This document shows positions 1 through 11,161 of a stretch of 64,000 nt of DNA, one piece after another. Position 1 is the stretch's first letter. The number at the start of each line of letters is the position of its first letter. A model generated the notes under the pieces. The model had not been told where the DNA came from. It saw only the letters and a list, made by a program, of their open reading frames with translations, and did no database searches. Position numbers and translations under genes: made by a program. Origin of the DNA: Spisula solida (taxonomy: Eukaryota; Mollusca; Bivalvia; Venerida; Mactridae); assembly GCA_947247005.1 (NCBI GenBank), contig OX365946.1, positions 12,532,453 to 12,596,452 on the forward strand, read 5' to 3'.

Positions 1-326
1 ATAAAACCCCTCAGACTACTAGTATCTCAGGGAGAAGTGATAAAGATTGCCAACGAACGATGCAGGTGCAGAATAGTAGTGAAGCCCACATCTGGGTGAA
101 GCAGATTAAATTATTTAAGTACATGTATATATATGTTAAGAAATCCTAAATGGTAAGTAAGTTATAAGGGTAAATACTAAATACACGTCCAAGCATTGGA
201 TCGTCCGTAACTACCGTAGGTTTTTAGCCACTATATCATTAAGTAATATCTCCTCACGTACATCTGTACTCCCAATCACCCATCCTCTAATAAGTCGACT
301 CATAGTTAATTAACTAGACGACACAG

Positions 327-465
327 GCCTCCGTAGCTCAATGGTTAACGCACTTGCCGTCTAATCTGGCGACCTGGGTTCAAAACCGGATGGAGGCACA
401 CGTATATATGCTTGCCATATTTTAGCAGAAAACTGACTGTCAAATAAAGGCCATGCTCAGCATTT
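327..465 (+). mobile_element. tRNA-derived SINE (copy 1)
   Basis: The first about 72 bases form a tRNA-like head: an A-box region 'TAGCTCAATGGTTAACG', an anticodon-like stem TTGCC/GGCGA, and a B-box-like 'GGGTTCAAAACC'. Acceptor-like ends GCCTCC and GGAGGC pair. The T arm pairs poorly, so this is unlikely to be a working tRNA. The following about 65 bases ('CACGTATATATGCTTGCC' onward, with 'CTGACTG' and 'AAATAAAGGC') recur behind the same head at 11087-10950 (minus strand), which makes this a SINE rather than an isolated tRNA pseudogene. A truncated copy lies at 51234-51320. Confidence 0.75.
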
Positions 466-2222
466 AAAACACGATGGTTAATGTCGACTGAGACGTTCCG
501 TTCAGGAAGGCAATGGTGAATCAAGTATATGTATACTCACTATACGTTAATTTATGATCTATTGTTTGTTACCTACTTGATCTTGGGTAAACACTATGTT
601 CGATTGTGAAAATGAGAGGACAATAAAAGTCACACAACGGACAGCATTCAGATAAGACAAAATTATCAAAGCTGATATGGCCCACGACCAACGATAGTCA
701 ACGAATGGTGAACAATTGAATAAATGAAAATATCAATGTTGATTAATTCTGAAGCACACGTTCTTCATTCTACGTCATTCAACGAATAAATTTACTTTCA
801 ATGTTATATGGCAGTGCAGAAACAACAACATGATCACTTTGACGTACCAACCATGATGACGAGTGAATACAGTTTGATATGTATATGGTTTAGTTCCAAG
901 TTCAAAAGTAAAGAATGACAGTTATTTAAACAAACTAGAGCTATCACTGAATGTGATGGTATTTCCGAGATATAAAAACAATATGTTAAACCTTATTTCT
1001 GTCACTGGCCAAACCCTAATAAATACATTGCTGTATTCTACTTCAAAACTATCTATTAATAACTTGTCAAAATGTATTTATTTCGCAAATGAAATCAGAA
1101 TCGTTAATTATTACAGAAGAAATGCAGACAAAATAGAGCGAAACTATGAAATGGATAATAATTCTATGAGAAGTGGTCTGAGCGCTGCCGATAAACAATA
1201 ACTCACTCGATGCTAATGAGCGTTGTGAAGTTTCATTGAACAAGTGGTGATAGAGATATGTTGACGGACACACCAACAAACCAACCACTAAAGCATGACT
1301 CCATTAACCATCCGCCCCATTATAGTACATGTGTACATAGATCTACATGTACAATATACGAAGGGAGATGATCACAATATGTACAGAAGGGAATAATTTA
1401 AAGGTTACTTCCCTTTACACATCAAAAAAGTTAATGGTAGGTAACCAATCAATCTAATGTAATGCAAGATTTGGGGACGAGGCCCAGACTAGAAAGTTAC
1501 CTCCCCATCGTGTTTCCACGCAATAAAAGACGACATTAACAGAATGATTCGATTTAGGCCTAGGTACATAATTATACTTTAACAATAAAATCCGCATTTA
1601 TGCGATGTCAAAACCTACATTGATCTCAACGTACCCAATTTATCAAGAATTAGAAGAAAAGATAAGTCCCCATGTTTATATATAGCTCTTAGCAATAGAT
1701 CAAATTCCCTCATACCCTCGTGATGGTGGATAACATTTAATTAGGAATGAGGTGTCGAGCGTGATACAAGTTATATAACTTGTGTCATAATCGACTTAAA
1801 TAATTAAATTTTAACCACATGCACCTTATTCGGAGTATGAGTCTAATTTACTATGTGATATTTTGTTCGATCACTACTAGTAATCAAAGCACTGAAAGTA
1901 CTGATGTGGCGTACTGATGCCATTAAATCCAATATCGAATCCAGGTTGTATCATAATTTTATGTCACAGTTCTGATAAGCCCACCCTTACTCAAACATTT
2001 GTGCTGCTAAAGACACCAAGAGAACCAGCAGTTACCTGGAACTTACTTAAGTAACTGCTGAGCATCAATGAAGGGATATTTACAAATACCATTTTTAACG
2101 ACTTGGAGAATTCGACCAGTGTCAAGATAACTGACTGTTTATTCTCCGTATGACCACGCATGTTAATTAAATGACACTCTATATTAACGTATGCAAAAGG
2201 GGTAAACATGGCGTCGCTCCCA

Positions 2223-2618
2223 CATATCGATCGGCCGATTAATGCTTTAAAAACAAGTTTTACATTTTATAAAACCTTTAAGTATTAGCTTTTAAAACAA
2301 GCTTTAACGAACAAAATCGATCGAATATTAAATTAATAATTGATGATTTTCGACCGTTTATTTGGTATAAAACGGGATATTTTAAACTTACTTTTACGCG
2401 GAACGGATTCTTACTCGTCGCCGTGGATTAACTAATAAGGGTATCGTGTTGAATGTTGTCTAAAAGAGAGACATATATCTCTGCTTCATTACAAGCTTTA
2501 AATATTCAAAATCGGATAATAGATACGAAAATTATGAGGTCTTATATAAAGCACGGTAGAAATTGACTAGTGCGTTTAACGCTTACCGCGATAACATCGT
2601 TAATCGGCCGATCGATAT
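2223..2618. mobile_element. Short TIR element (MITE-like, about 396 bp)
   Basis: The ends are perfect inverted repeats of about 19 bases: CATATCGATCGGCCGATTA at 2223 and its reverse complement ending at about 2618. No coding potential is seen inside. It lies in the part of copy A missing from copy B, so it probably arrived after the duplication. No target duplication was settled by eye. Confidence 0.6.
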
Positions 2619-3034
2619 GTACGTAGAACTATTTCAGTTCCCCCCACCAGCTATATATAGCATCAATGTTTGTATACAACATAATTAGGTCATCGTCTGC
2701 AATGTGCAGCGGCGGAGTGATTTACATACGTTACAGTATACGATTGAAAACCGTGGGAACTATTAGATTCCCGCCACCAGTGAGAACATTCGTTGGTAGT
2801 AAAAATATAGTCCGTTGCGGAATGATTTGCTATAAAAATCCTCTAAAAATAAAAGTCTGATAAAATTGTTGGTCTTAATATAAGTAAATGTTGGTAATGT
2901 TCGGTATAATAAAATAAATAACACATGGCTGCCCGGGTGACAGTATACACTTATTTCATGTCTGTTTGGTTAACAGTCAAAACTATTGTCCCGAGGTATC
3001 GGGAAGACTTTTGAACTGTCCCTTACCGAAAAAT

Positions 3035-3440
3035 AAGGGCTCCGGCAAAGCTTCTGGCAAATTTGCCGCAATGTTTGCGGTAAATTTGCCGCAAACTACT
3101 TTACGCGCACTTTTACCATGCAAATGAGGTTTGCCGCAAATTTGCGGCAAACTGTTTTTGAAGCAGATTTGTTTGCCACAAAATTGCCACAAAGAAATTT
3201 GCATATTCCAAATATGGGCAAAGGTCAATTGTCGCAAACTTGCCGCAAACTAATTTGCATGGTAAAAGTGCGCGTAAGTTTGCCGGAAACTATTTTTGAT
3301 TACGGCAAATTTACCGCAAACCTCATTTGCATATTGTGAAACATTCAATGTATGATTGAAAGACATTGCCGCAAATTTGCCGCAAACTAATTTGCATGCT
3401 AAAATTGCTGTTCTGGCAACCTTTTGGCAAACACACTTTT
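3035..3440. repeat. Left subterminal repeat cluster (TTTGCCGCAAA)
   Basis: Many overlapping direct and inverted copies of TTTGCCGCAAA and near relatives (TTTGCGGCAAA, TTTGCCACAAA) are packed into about 400 bases. The motif is almost palindromic. Clusters of this kind inside transposon ends often serve as transposase-binding sites, which is inference here. Short ORFs running through it are repeat artefacts. Confidence 0.7.
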
Positions 3441-3841
3441 TCACAAAACTAGAATTCCAGATAGAAAATATTTAATTCATTTCTTTGTCACAATAACCAA
3501 TTTTTTCTGATTGCTATTTAAAGTCATAAAACTATAATATCCAAACTGAATCACAATCAAAAGTAATTCCCATCAGTTGATCTGGTTCTATTAGCTGCCA
3601 ATCCTTGCATAATTATATTCCATATGATCTGAAAGAAAAATAATTCAAAACACATAAACAATTTATTAGTCACAGATTAATTTTTCAGAATTAACTACCC
3701 CTAAAGAACTTTTATGACTAAATTAAATAAATTTATATGATTTATCTACTAAAAATGTATAACTGAAACAAATCATCATTATATCCCTCAAATTGATCAT
3801 TTACTCTCAGAGAGGTATGCACCAGGAAATAATAACAGTAA

Positions 3842-4030
3842 TTTAAAGTACAATACAACTTTCCAGAGTGACCCTTTGTAGAGCAATACACTCTCTACAA
3901 CAAGACCTTCAAAATTTTCTTAAGCTGATATTTAATATAAAATTGACCTCTATAGAGCAACAACCTCTTAACAACAGTCAATATTTCAGCTACCAACGGG
4001 TGTTGCTCTACAGAGGTTGTACTTTAAAAT
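3842..4030. mobile_element. Palindromic MITE-like repeat (about 190 bp)
   Basis: The left part reads TTTAAAGTACAA...GTAGAGCAA and the right part TTGCTCTAC...TTGTACTTTAAA, so the ends can pair. The interior has further GAGAG/CTCTC and 'AACAACCTCT' pairs. It encodes nothing recognisable and is nested in the 4.4 kb TIR element. Confidence 0.5.
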
Positions 4031-5370
4031 GGATACAAGTTTGTTGTAGTAAACATATGAAGTCCACAGCCCCCTATTCAAAAAGTGGACACTTAAAACA
4101 ATAACTTGTAGATCAAAGGGGTCAGTAATTTTCTGTAAAATGCTGTAAAATACATGAAACAATGGCTAAACATGAAGTTTTAGAAATACAGCAGAATAAT
4201 TATCTTAGATAATATTCATAACAGTCAGCATTTACATTTTACTTACCAGGCTATCTGTTTTATGGTATTGCAACTGTTGCCTTCCAGCGTTTTGGAATTC
4301 ATGAAGTTCTTCTAAACCAGGTTATACTGAAGTAGATCAAGATATTGTTTTTTTATGAAATATCATACTCACAGTTTTTGGAAATTAAGATGATCAACCT
4401 ATATTTCAGGGATAATGATTAATAAGAGTAACACATTACTGCTTAAACATTCATTAATGCATGAATACTTTAATTTCTATAATTTTCAACATGTCATCAA
4501 TTTATATATATATTTCCAGTATATTGAGACTTCAGCATTATAATTACATTGTATCTTAATTAAGTTGTATTTCAATTAATACATGTGTTGAGCTTATAAT
4601 AATAATTTATGCTACATACCAGTGAGTTTATCCATAGATCTCAAAATTGATTCTGGAAATCAACTTCAAACAAGAATGAGTCACAACATTACAATATAAA
4701 ATAATAAACTTTAAGTATATGTTTTAAAACTTAAATATAGCTTCCAGTGTTATTTTCAATAAAGTATGCATAAATTGCACCCAGATTGCTATGAGAAGCT
4801 AATATACATGTACTTGTATAATGAACACCATATGGGCAGTAGTAAAGCCAGACACAGGGGAATACTCAAACTAGCCAATCACAGGAAACTGAGATATTGA
4901 TAAGAGGCATTATTGGTCAAGGTGCTAATTTGTGTAATAAGAAACAGTATGAGTTTATTGTGTTATATATGTTAGTCTCATACCATATCTTTGTGGCCTA
5001 ATGTACAACATGATTACTTTTATCTTCATAACTTATAATTTATATATCTGTATCCATTATAAGCTCATTTAAATACATTATATTTTTTTATGATATTATT
5101 ATCTCTGATAATACTTCATTACAATGCAACATAAGAACAAATTAAAACATTAACACAAACACCTAAATATTAAATATTACTATGTATGAGGTGGCCTTAA
5201 TAATGAGATGGTCTTTATTTAAGATTGTAGGCCTACTGTATTTTGGGGGAAAGTTGAACTTAGACTGGAACAAAGTCAGAATTAGAATGACCTATATACT
5301 CAGTAGAGAAGTATATGTCACCCAAACTTACACTTGTAAGTCATTTTTGCTAATTATCAGTCTGCTAACT
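4031..5370. other. No gene seen; AT-rich interior of the 4.4 kb element
   Basis: This stretch is AT-rich with no ORF of recognisable product. The only open frames are short and lack any family resemblance. Nothing further was identified. Confidence 0.5.
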
Positions 5371-5373
5371 AAA

Positions 5374-6655
5374 TTTGAAAGAAATGTTGAATGTCCTCCA
5401 CATGTGGAAAAGTGAAGAAGGTTCAATAATATAGGAGTAATAATATCCCAATGAAGTGGAATGATTTTACAGTCTAAAATGTTAAGCGAGTCGAAAGCGG
5501 GGGGAAAAATTTAAGGCGTAATATGCAAATGAGGCGAAATTATTTTTCATGTTTAATTATTTAAGTCGATCCTTTTTTGCACTCCACTGAGACAGTGGTA
5601 GTGCGTTGTCATTCGGTTTCATCCCTGCCTAATTGGCCAATAATTTCGGGCTTCCAGGCATGAGACAGAAAGTTTGTTTGATATGATGTGTGTGATAGGA
5701 ATCCAGGTGCGCTAGCGCTATCCTAGCACTTTTCGAAAAGACTCCTGGGTTCTTTAACGTTTCCGGTGTATATCCGGGTTCGAAATTAGGTTACGACACT
5801 TAAAAAATTACTGGTCATATCCATCGATGAAACCTTGAAAGAAATGTGGAATGAACTCCACATGTGGAAAAGTGAAGAAGGTTCAATATTTTAGGAGTAA
5901 TAATATCCAAATGATGTGGAATGATTTTACTGTCTAAAAAGTAAGCGAGTCGAAAGCGGGGGCCAAATTTTTAAGGCGTAATATGCAAATGAGGCGGAAT
6001 TGTTTTTCGGGTTTAATTATTTAAGTCGATCCTTTTTTGCACTCCACTGAGACAGTGGTAGTGCGTTGTCATTCGGTTTCATCCCTGCCTAATTGGCCAA
6101 TAATTTCGGGCTTCCAGGCATGAGACAGAAAGTTTGTTTGATATGATGTGCGTGATAGAAATCCAGGTGTGCTAGCGCTATCCTAGCACTTTTCGAAAAG
6201 ACTCCTGGGTTCTTTAGACTTTCCGGTGTATATCCGGGTTCGAAATTAGGTTACGACACTTTAAGAATTACTGGTCATATCCGTCTATGAAACTTTGAAA
6301 GAAATGCTGAATGTCCTCCACATGTGGAAAAGTGAACAAGGTTCAATATTTTAGGAGTTATAATATCCAAATGAGCTGGAATTATTTTACGGTCTAAAAT
6401 TTTAAGCAAGTCAAAAGCGGGGGCAAAATTTTTAAGGCGTAATATGTAAATGAGTCGGAATTATGTTTCGGGTTTAATTAAAGTTTGTTTGATATGATTT
6501 TTGTGATAGGAATCCAGGTGAGCTAGCGCTATCCTAGCAACTTTCGAATAGACTCCTTGGTTCTTTAACGTTTCCGGTGTATATCCGGGTTCGAAATTAG
6601 GTTACGATACTTTAAAAATTACTGGTCATATCCATCAATGAAAATTTGACTCTAA
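5374..6655. repeat. Three tandem units of about 460 bp
   Basis: The phrase 'ttgaaagaaatg...tccacatgtggaaaagtgaa' recurs at about 5374, 5834 and 6294, an even spacing of 460. Each unit also carries 'ccactgagacagtggtagtg', 'cgctatcctagca' and 'tccgggttcgaaattagg'. The third unit has lost about 100 bases in its middle (around 6480). The GGTTCGAAAT and GGTTTCATCCC strings look like decayed B boxes, so the unit may derive from a tRNA-type SINE that was then tandemly amplified; that origin is inference. A related sequence in inverted orientation lies near 10190-10350. Confidence 0.75.
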
Positions 6656-6747
6656 GAAATGTGTGATAGGAATCCAGATGAGCTAGTGCCACCCTAAGCA
6701 CTTTTCGAATAGACTCTTTTTAAAATGTTTCCAGTGTATAACACCGA

Positions 6748-6828
6748 TACATGGCGAGATTTGAATCAGGGGCATCCGGACTGGTATTCGAGAGCGCTAA
6801 CCATTTCGCCACCATGCCACCCAAAGTA
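6748..6828 (-). mobile_element. tRNA-like SINE head
   Basis: Read on the minus strand there is an A-box-like TGGCGAAATGGTTAGCGCTC and, about 40 bases on, a B-box-like TGATTCAAATCTC. Acceptor-like stems are incomplete. It directly follows the 460-bp tandem block and may be the 3' part of the same family. Confidence 0.5.
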
Positions 6829-7605
6829 CTCCTTTCAAATCGCAAGATATTTATGGCTTGTTGGAAATGCAGGAAGTTTCTGGTGAATATCTGGCAAATA
6901 TATTTAACCGTTTAAAGTTTTCGGCAAACTTCTAGCGATAATCTATACAATACAAAGTTTCTGGCAAACTTACAGCAAACAAATATTATCCACTAAAGTT
7001 TTTGGTGAACCTATGGTGATCCTTACTTAGATATGAAGTTTCTGGTAAACTTCCGGTGAGCAGTCATCAGTTCTGGCGAATTTGCCGTAACATCACCAGA
7101 AGTCTGCCAGAAGTTTACCACTACCGGCGAAGTCCTGCGAACATTGACGATGATTTTTCGGCGAACGAATCAGTTTGCGGCAACTTTGCCGCAAAGTTGC
7201 GGCATATTTACCGCAAACTTTCTTTTTCCGTAAGGGGTTGCACGAGGCCGAGGGCAACAGTTCAAAATGTCTTCCCCGATACCGAGGGACAATAGTTCTG
7301 ACTGTTAACCCAAAACAGACATGAAATAACTGTTTTATTACCTAATACTCTATATAACTACAGTAAAGTTCTACTTATACAACAAACAAAAAGGATATTT
7401 CTAAGACATTTTGTCAAACTAATAGCGGATATTTTTGGTATAAATTCAAGACTGTCATTATCCCCATAATGTTATTATCAAACAAATAAAATCGGCATGT
7501 AATAAAGCAAAAAGGGACAAAACATTGTTCAAGAGTTATATTAAAATACGCTATAGATATAGCAGGGTGTTTTTGCAGGAATTTATAGTGCGCATCGTAG
7601 TGCGC

Positions 7606-7665
7606 AGGTAACAGTTCATCCAGGGGTGTAACAGTCAAAACTGTTGCCCTCCTGGCAATGAACTG
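7606..7665. repeat. Stray terminus resembling the 4.4 kb element's TIR
   Basis: 'GTAACAGTCAAAACTGTTG' followed by 'CCCTCCTGGCAATGAACTG' resembles the TIR core 'AACAGTCAAAACTATTG...TTTGAACTGT'. It is itself partly palindromic (CAGTTCA...TGAACTG). It lies about 280 bases outside the right TIR and may be the remains of a related element. Confidence 0.4.
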
Positions 7666-7750
7666 TTTCATACCTGAATCTAAAAATAAACATTAAGACA
7701 TGAAACAGTAAAAAATAACGAATTACTCGTTATATAGAGTGCTAGGTAAT

Positions 7751-7838
7751 AATAAATAATACCAACCCTTGAATAGTCATATCACCCTCGGCTTCGCCTC
7801 GGGTGATATAACTATTCTCGGGTTGGTATTATTTACTA
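7751..7838. repeat. Long hairpin (TATCACCCTCGGCTTCG stem)
   Basis: An almost continuous inverted repeat: AATAATACCAACCC...ATATCACCC folds onto GGGTGATAT...GGGTTGGTATTATT with a tight CTCGGCTTCGCCTCG apex. It is about 88 bases long and probably a small fold-back MITE. Function unknown. Confidence 0.6.
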
Positions 7839-8079
7839 TCACCCTCGCAGCCATGTGTTATTTATATAACACGTAATGCTGATAAAGATTCGGTTGAAGA
7901 CAACGTGAAAATAAAATCATAGATAATATGCGTTTACATGAATAACTCATGTTACGCTTTTGTTATCTAACATTGATCATATCTTTCATACGACCTATGA
8001 AGTATCAGTAGGATAGTGTCGTATGAATAGTGTGATCTAATTATATGTGTTGAATCAATTGTTTTTGCGCATTGATCCT

Positions 8080-8221
8080 TTTTTATTACGTTGACAATTT
8101 TATAATAAATGTACTAGTAACCGTTACGATTGGATCATTCGTATATTGTTGTGAGTGCTGGATTATAAGTTATACCATTATGTTTAGTGTTGATAATACT
8201 TTCCAATACGTGAACGTCAAA
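8080..8221 (+). promoter_or_regulatory. Upstream/5'UTR region conserved between the two gene copies
   Basis: The about 140 bases before the start codon are closely conserved with 56589-56730, including 'aataaatgtactagtaacc' and 'gttgtgagtgctggattata'. Copy A has a TATA-like TATAATAAAT at 8101; copy B has CATAATAAAT at the same place. An in-frame ATG at 8180 precedes the preferred one at 8222 in both copies. No transcription start can be fixed from sequence alone. Confidence 0.4.
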
Positions 8222-8279
8222 ATGTCTTCCTTCCATGTCTTACCTATAGTATTGACCGTGGTACTAGCCTTGATACCAG
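8222..8279 (+). CDS. Exon 1: signal peptide
   Basis: It encodes MSSFHVLPIVLTVVLALIP plus the first base of the next codon, and is followed at once by the strong donor GTAAGT. The peptide has a hydrophobic core and, once joined to exon 2, a plausible cleavage after ...ALIPA. I prefer the ATG at 8222 because it starts right at the signal peptide and has A at -3; the in-frame ATG at 8180 would add 14 polar residues. A paralogous exon with the same length and phase lies at 56731-56788. Confidence 0.75.
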
Positions 8280-8433
8280 GTAAGTAGCTTGTTGGATACA
8301 TGTATGTCAAATACGATTTTATTAAGTTGAAGTGCGACGTTGGCATGCCCATATTGGCTACAGTCTACATGTATACATATGAATTTAATAAACATACAGG
8401 CACCCGGATTCTATATTCAACTACGGTTACCAG

Positions 8434-8594
8434 ATTGTGTGAGCAACTTGTCATTATCAATATGGGATTCTACTTATAACCATTTAAATTGGCTAAGGAA
8501 AGATCAGAGAATTGTTCTGTTTTCATTTGGCTCTGATGGAACTGAACACCGAAATAACGCCCGTGTGGAACTCAAATATCATGTGTTATCCTGA
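8434..8594 (+). CDS. Possible alternative terminal exon or relic CUB-like half-domain
   Basis: An AG acceptor at 8432-8433 opens a phase-1 reading frame that joins exon 1 in frame and runs 53 residues to TGA. It contains DCVSNLSLSIWDSTY and then IVLFSFGSDGTEHRNN, the latter resembling the C-terminal strand region of CUB domains. No convincing donor closes the exon, so it is either a short secreted isoform with its own stop or a dead exon. In copy B the corresponding interval shows no such frame. The pyrimidine tract before the acceptor is weak. Confidence 0.35.
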
Positions 8595-8599
8595 GTTCC

Positions 8600-10622
8600 G
8601 TCCAAGCGTTACATTGGTTTTCAGTTATAGTACGTCAGAGTCATATGAAAACAGCACAATTCTCTGAAGTGTTCTACCAACTTAAAATAATGAAATACGC
8701 CAATACCAATGACCTAAATAATCTACCAACAACTACAAATGTACGTGTGATAAATATACATTTTTTGAACGATTAAACTTAAACATGATGACATACGAGT
8801 CTCGGATTGGGTTACCAAGGGCTTGAAATGTGGTATTTATTGCGATCCATCGACTACATCGCCTTATATGGTTGTAAATTTACTACTGTTTCAACGATAT
8901 GTTTTCAACCCAATCTTGACAAGTACTTGAGCATGCATTTTCTTTCTTTATGCTTTACATTTGAAGATATAAAGTTCTAAATATAGATACAAATCATTAA
9001 CGAATCATCTAATAATCAATAGTTTAACAGTTTGGATTTAACAAAACTTACATTTTGCTAAGTTATCACAGCCAACTGTATAATTATTGTCATGCATAGT
9101 GTGTAATCATACAAAACATGCATAAAAAGCAAACCATCCCATAAATTTACTGTATAACCAACCATGTACCCTGAAATACAAATGTATATTCTATTTAGGT
9201 GGCACTGTGGTTTGAGTGGATTACCCTCTTGACTACATATTGAGAGATCTTGGTCCGCTCTTTGGCTACCACACTTGGTCATTTTTAAACGCTTTTCCGT
9301 GTTTCCCACCCCAACTAGATATTTAAAACTGGCTGAACACACAGAGGTAGTCTGGCATTATCTGTATAATAATAACTATTCTAACACGATCTGCGGATTA
9401 ATCGTTTAAATATAGAGCGGACCTAACAATGTAGTATTACCCCCATTAAACATACCTATCAAATTGGCTGTTTCTATTTACGCCCAGTATCACGTGACAT
9501 ATTTATGAATGAATGAACGTAAACTTTATAATAAAATTTCTACGAGTCACGATGACAAGGCGAGTTGCACGAGAATCCAGTGTTACAGCTATGACGCATC
9601 TATTTATAGAAACTCCAATATACTCTAGAAACCAAGTTTTATTAAAGCTTCTGATAATCAATTCATTTATATTTTTCATTTTATGAAATAGATACCATAT
9701 ACTCGTGTTATTAAAATTGTTTCAATGTTTAAAATGTGGTATTTCCTTCAGAAAATTACGAAGGTCGTTTTCATTAACGAGGGAGGTAATTGTACCAGCT
9801 AAAAAGCCACTCAATTTCAGCGTGGAATTATGTTCAATGTCAAATGGGTGAAAATGGAATGCGCGCAGTTAAATAGTGCGGGATATTATCGTATTTAGAA
9901 TCGGAATAAAAACTCTTTAATTTTTCCGCATCCGAACTCCTGCCCGTGTTTTATTCACCGACAATAAACGCGAACAGATTTTTATTTCTTAAATAATATA
10001 AATAAAGAGGCAACTCAGATGGGCAAGACCAGTCTTCCCCGTGAATCTTTATCGGTCCTATGCACCGGGCACGTTACAAAGAGCTCGAACTAGATTTCTA
10101 CTTGAGATTCTTCGGGAGATCAGGGTCAAGTTTCCGCCCCAAATCTTTCAGTTTGACAATCTAATGTAATGTAAGATATGTAAATGTGGATGGAAACCAG
10201 ACAACGGGCACATTAAAGAACCAATAAGTATATAAGAAAAGTCTAGGGTATCCAAGATTGCTTGAATCACACAAATTTAACCTCTTTCTGGCTGGGAAAC
10301 CCCTAACAGCCAATCATTTTACGACTGTCTCAGTTGAACGCAACGAACGAACAGGTTACTTTAGAGTTACTTTAAAATATGTGTCTTATTATTATAGCAG
10401 AAACAAAGTGGTTATTTAACAGTGATGATATTTTAGATCTATGTGTTTGAACTTGAGTCGACGTAATCGCAAACAAAAAAGTGATAGCTTCCGTCCCAGA
10501 TGTGTGTGCATCTCAAGGTGCATGTCTGTTCGCGAGACACATAAGTACGTATTACTTGCATTAGTTGTAAGTGGGATCTAATATATTTGTTAACTATAGA
10601 CAAGCTTTGTTGTCTATTTCAG
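8600..10622 (+). other. Intron 1; no further gene recognised
   Basis: The end of the duplication lies near 9035. About 10020-10350 is repeat-like: read on the minus strand it has 'actgagacagt' and 'ttggttctttaatgtgcc', phrases also found in the 460-bp tandem units at 5.4-6.6 kb. A 94-codon open frame at 9058-9342 (minus) has no visible domain and is probably chance. Confidence 0.5.
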
Positions 10623-10673
10623 CATCGAATGCTTCATGCTCCGACATACATCCGAGTCTTAATTTAACCTTAG
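10623..10673 (+). CDS. Exon 2: short N-terminal linker
   Basis: The exon is 51 bases, flanked by TTTCAG and GTAAGT, phase 1 on both sides. Joined to exon 1 it reads A-SNASCSDIHPSLNLTL, placing two N-glycosylation sequons (NAS, NLT) and one cysteine at the mature N terminus. It is too short to show as an open frame. Support is the pair of good splice sites, the correct phase and the sensible signal-peptide cleavage it creates. Confidence 0.65.
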
Positions 10674-10949
10674 GTAAGTAGTGAATCGGATATTATCTAT
10701 CTAAATCACTTCTCATGGGGTGGAGTTCCGCGAGAGAACAAGACTGATGAAGAACGGTCCGATCTCGACAGTCTCTCCGTGGTCACCACAGTCTCCTGAT
10801 AGTAATATCTAGTGCCACCATGGAATATACATGTATTTAGTTTTGAATAGGCAACAATCTGAATGGATGACCATGAGCATCATTTAGCATATCCTGTAGC
10901 TCCTATATGCGTTCATATAATTATCAATTATCCTTTTTAGTAGTTACCA

Positions 10950-11087
10950 TTTGCCAAGCATAGCCTTTATTTGCCAGTCAGCTTTCTGCTGAAATATGGT
11001 AGGCATATATATGTGAGCCTCCAACCGGTTTTGAACCCGGGTCGCCAGATTAGACGACAAGCGCGCTAACCATCGAGCTACGGAGGA
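10950..11087 (-). mobile_element. tRNA-derived SINE (copy 2)
   Basis: On the minus strand the head begins TCCTCCGTAGCTCGATGG, continues with GTCTAATCTGGCGACC and the B-box-like GGGTTCAAAACC, and the tail carries CATATATATGCC and AAATAAAGGCTATGC. This is the same family as 327-465. It is better preserved in the T arm (ACCCGG...CCGGTT). It ends only about 75 bases before the CUB-like exon, so it sits close to that exon's branch-point region. Confidence 0.75.
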
Positions 11088-11161
11088 CGTGTGTATACTA
11101 TTACGAATTTTGCTAGCTACAATGCGTGTATGTGTAGATTTGTACCATTTATCAATTTCAG

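Larger units (their letters stand above)
2951..7329. mobile_element. 4.4 kb DNA transposon with inverted termini, non-autonomous
   Basis: The left end (TTATTTCATGTCTGTTT, then AACAGTCAAAACTATTG and GGTATCGGG) is repeated in inverted form at 7235-7329 with small indels, giving TIRs of about 95 bases. Inside each end is a zone rich in the 11-base palindrome TTTGCCGCAAA or variants of it (3035-3440 and about 6850-7215). No transposase-like ORF is present; the interior holds a palindromic MITE, a 460-bp triplicate and a tRNA-like sequence. The element falls in the interval absent from copy B, consistent with post-duplication insertion. The superfamily is not recognised and the target duplication is ambiguous because the TIR tip is TTA/TAA. 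Confidence 0.7.
1..9035. repeat. Segmental duplication, copy A (left)
   Basis: This block matches 50984-57720 in the same orientation. Shared landmarks in order: 'agaagtgataaagattgccaa' region near 30/51010, a SINE tail (400/51260), 'gacgtaccaaccatgat' (841/51701), 'actgaatgtgatggtattt' (947/52470), 'tcggagtatgagtctaattt' (1832/56221), the promoter and first exon (8070-8280/56590-56790) and 'cgccttatat' to 'tctaaatatagatacaaatca' (8870-9000/57420-57700). The left edge may lie outside the window. Copy A is interrupted by about 6 kb (1850-7850) not found in copy B. The match was judged by eye; identity was not computed. Confidence 0.85.

Noticed and set aside
327..398. Functional tRNA gene
   Set aside because: The T arm pairs badly, the anticodon loop is abnormal (no U33 in the best fold), and the same tail follows other copies. 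Better explained as a SINE head.
953..1201. 82-codon ORF with a related frame at 52482-52565
   Set aside because: It recurs only because it lies in the segmental duplication; the copy is broken and no domain or splice context supports a gene.
11089..11161. Use of the ATG at 11089 as a start for the CUB-like ORF
   Set aside because: A good acceptor at 11160-11161 in the right phase and the lack of a signal peptide show that this part is intron.
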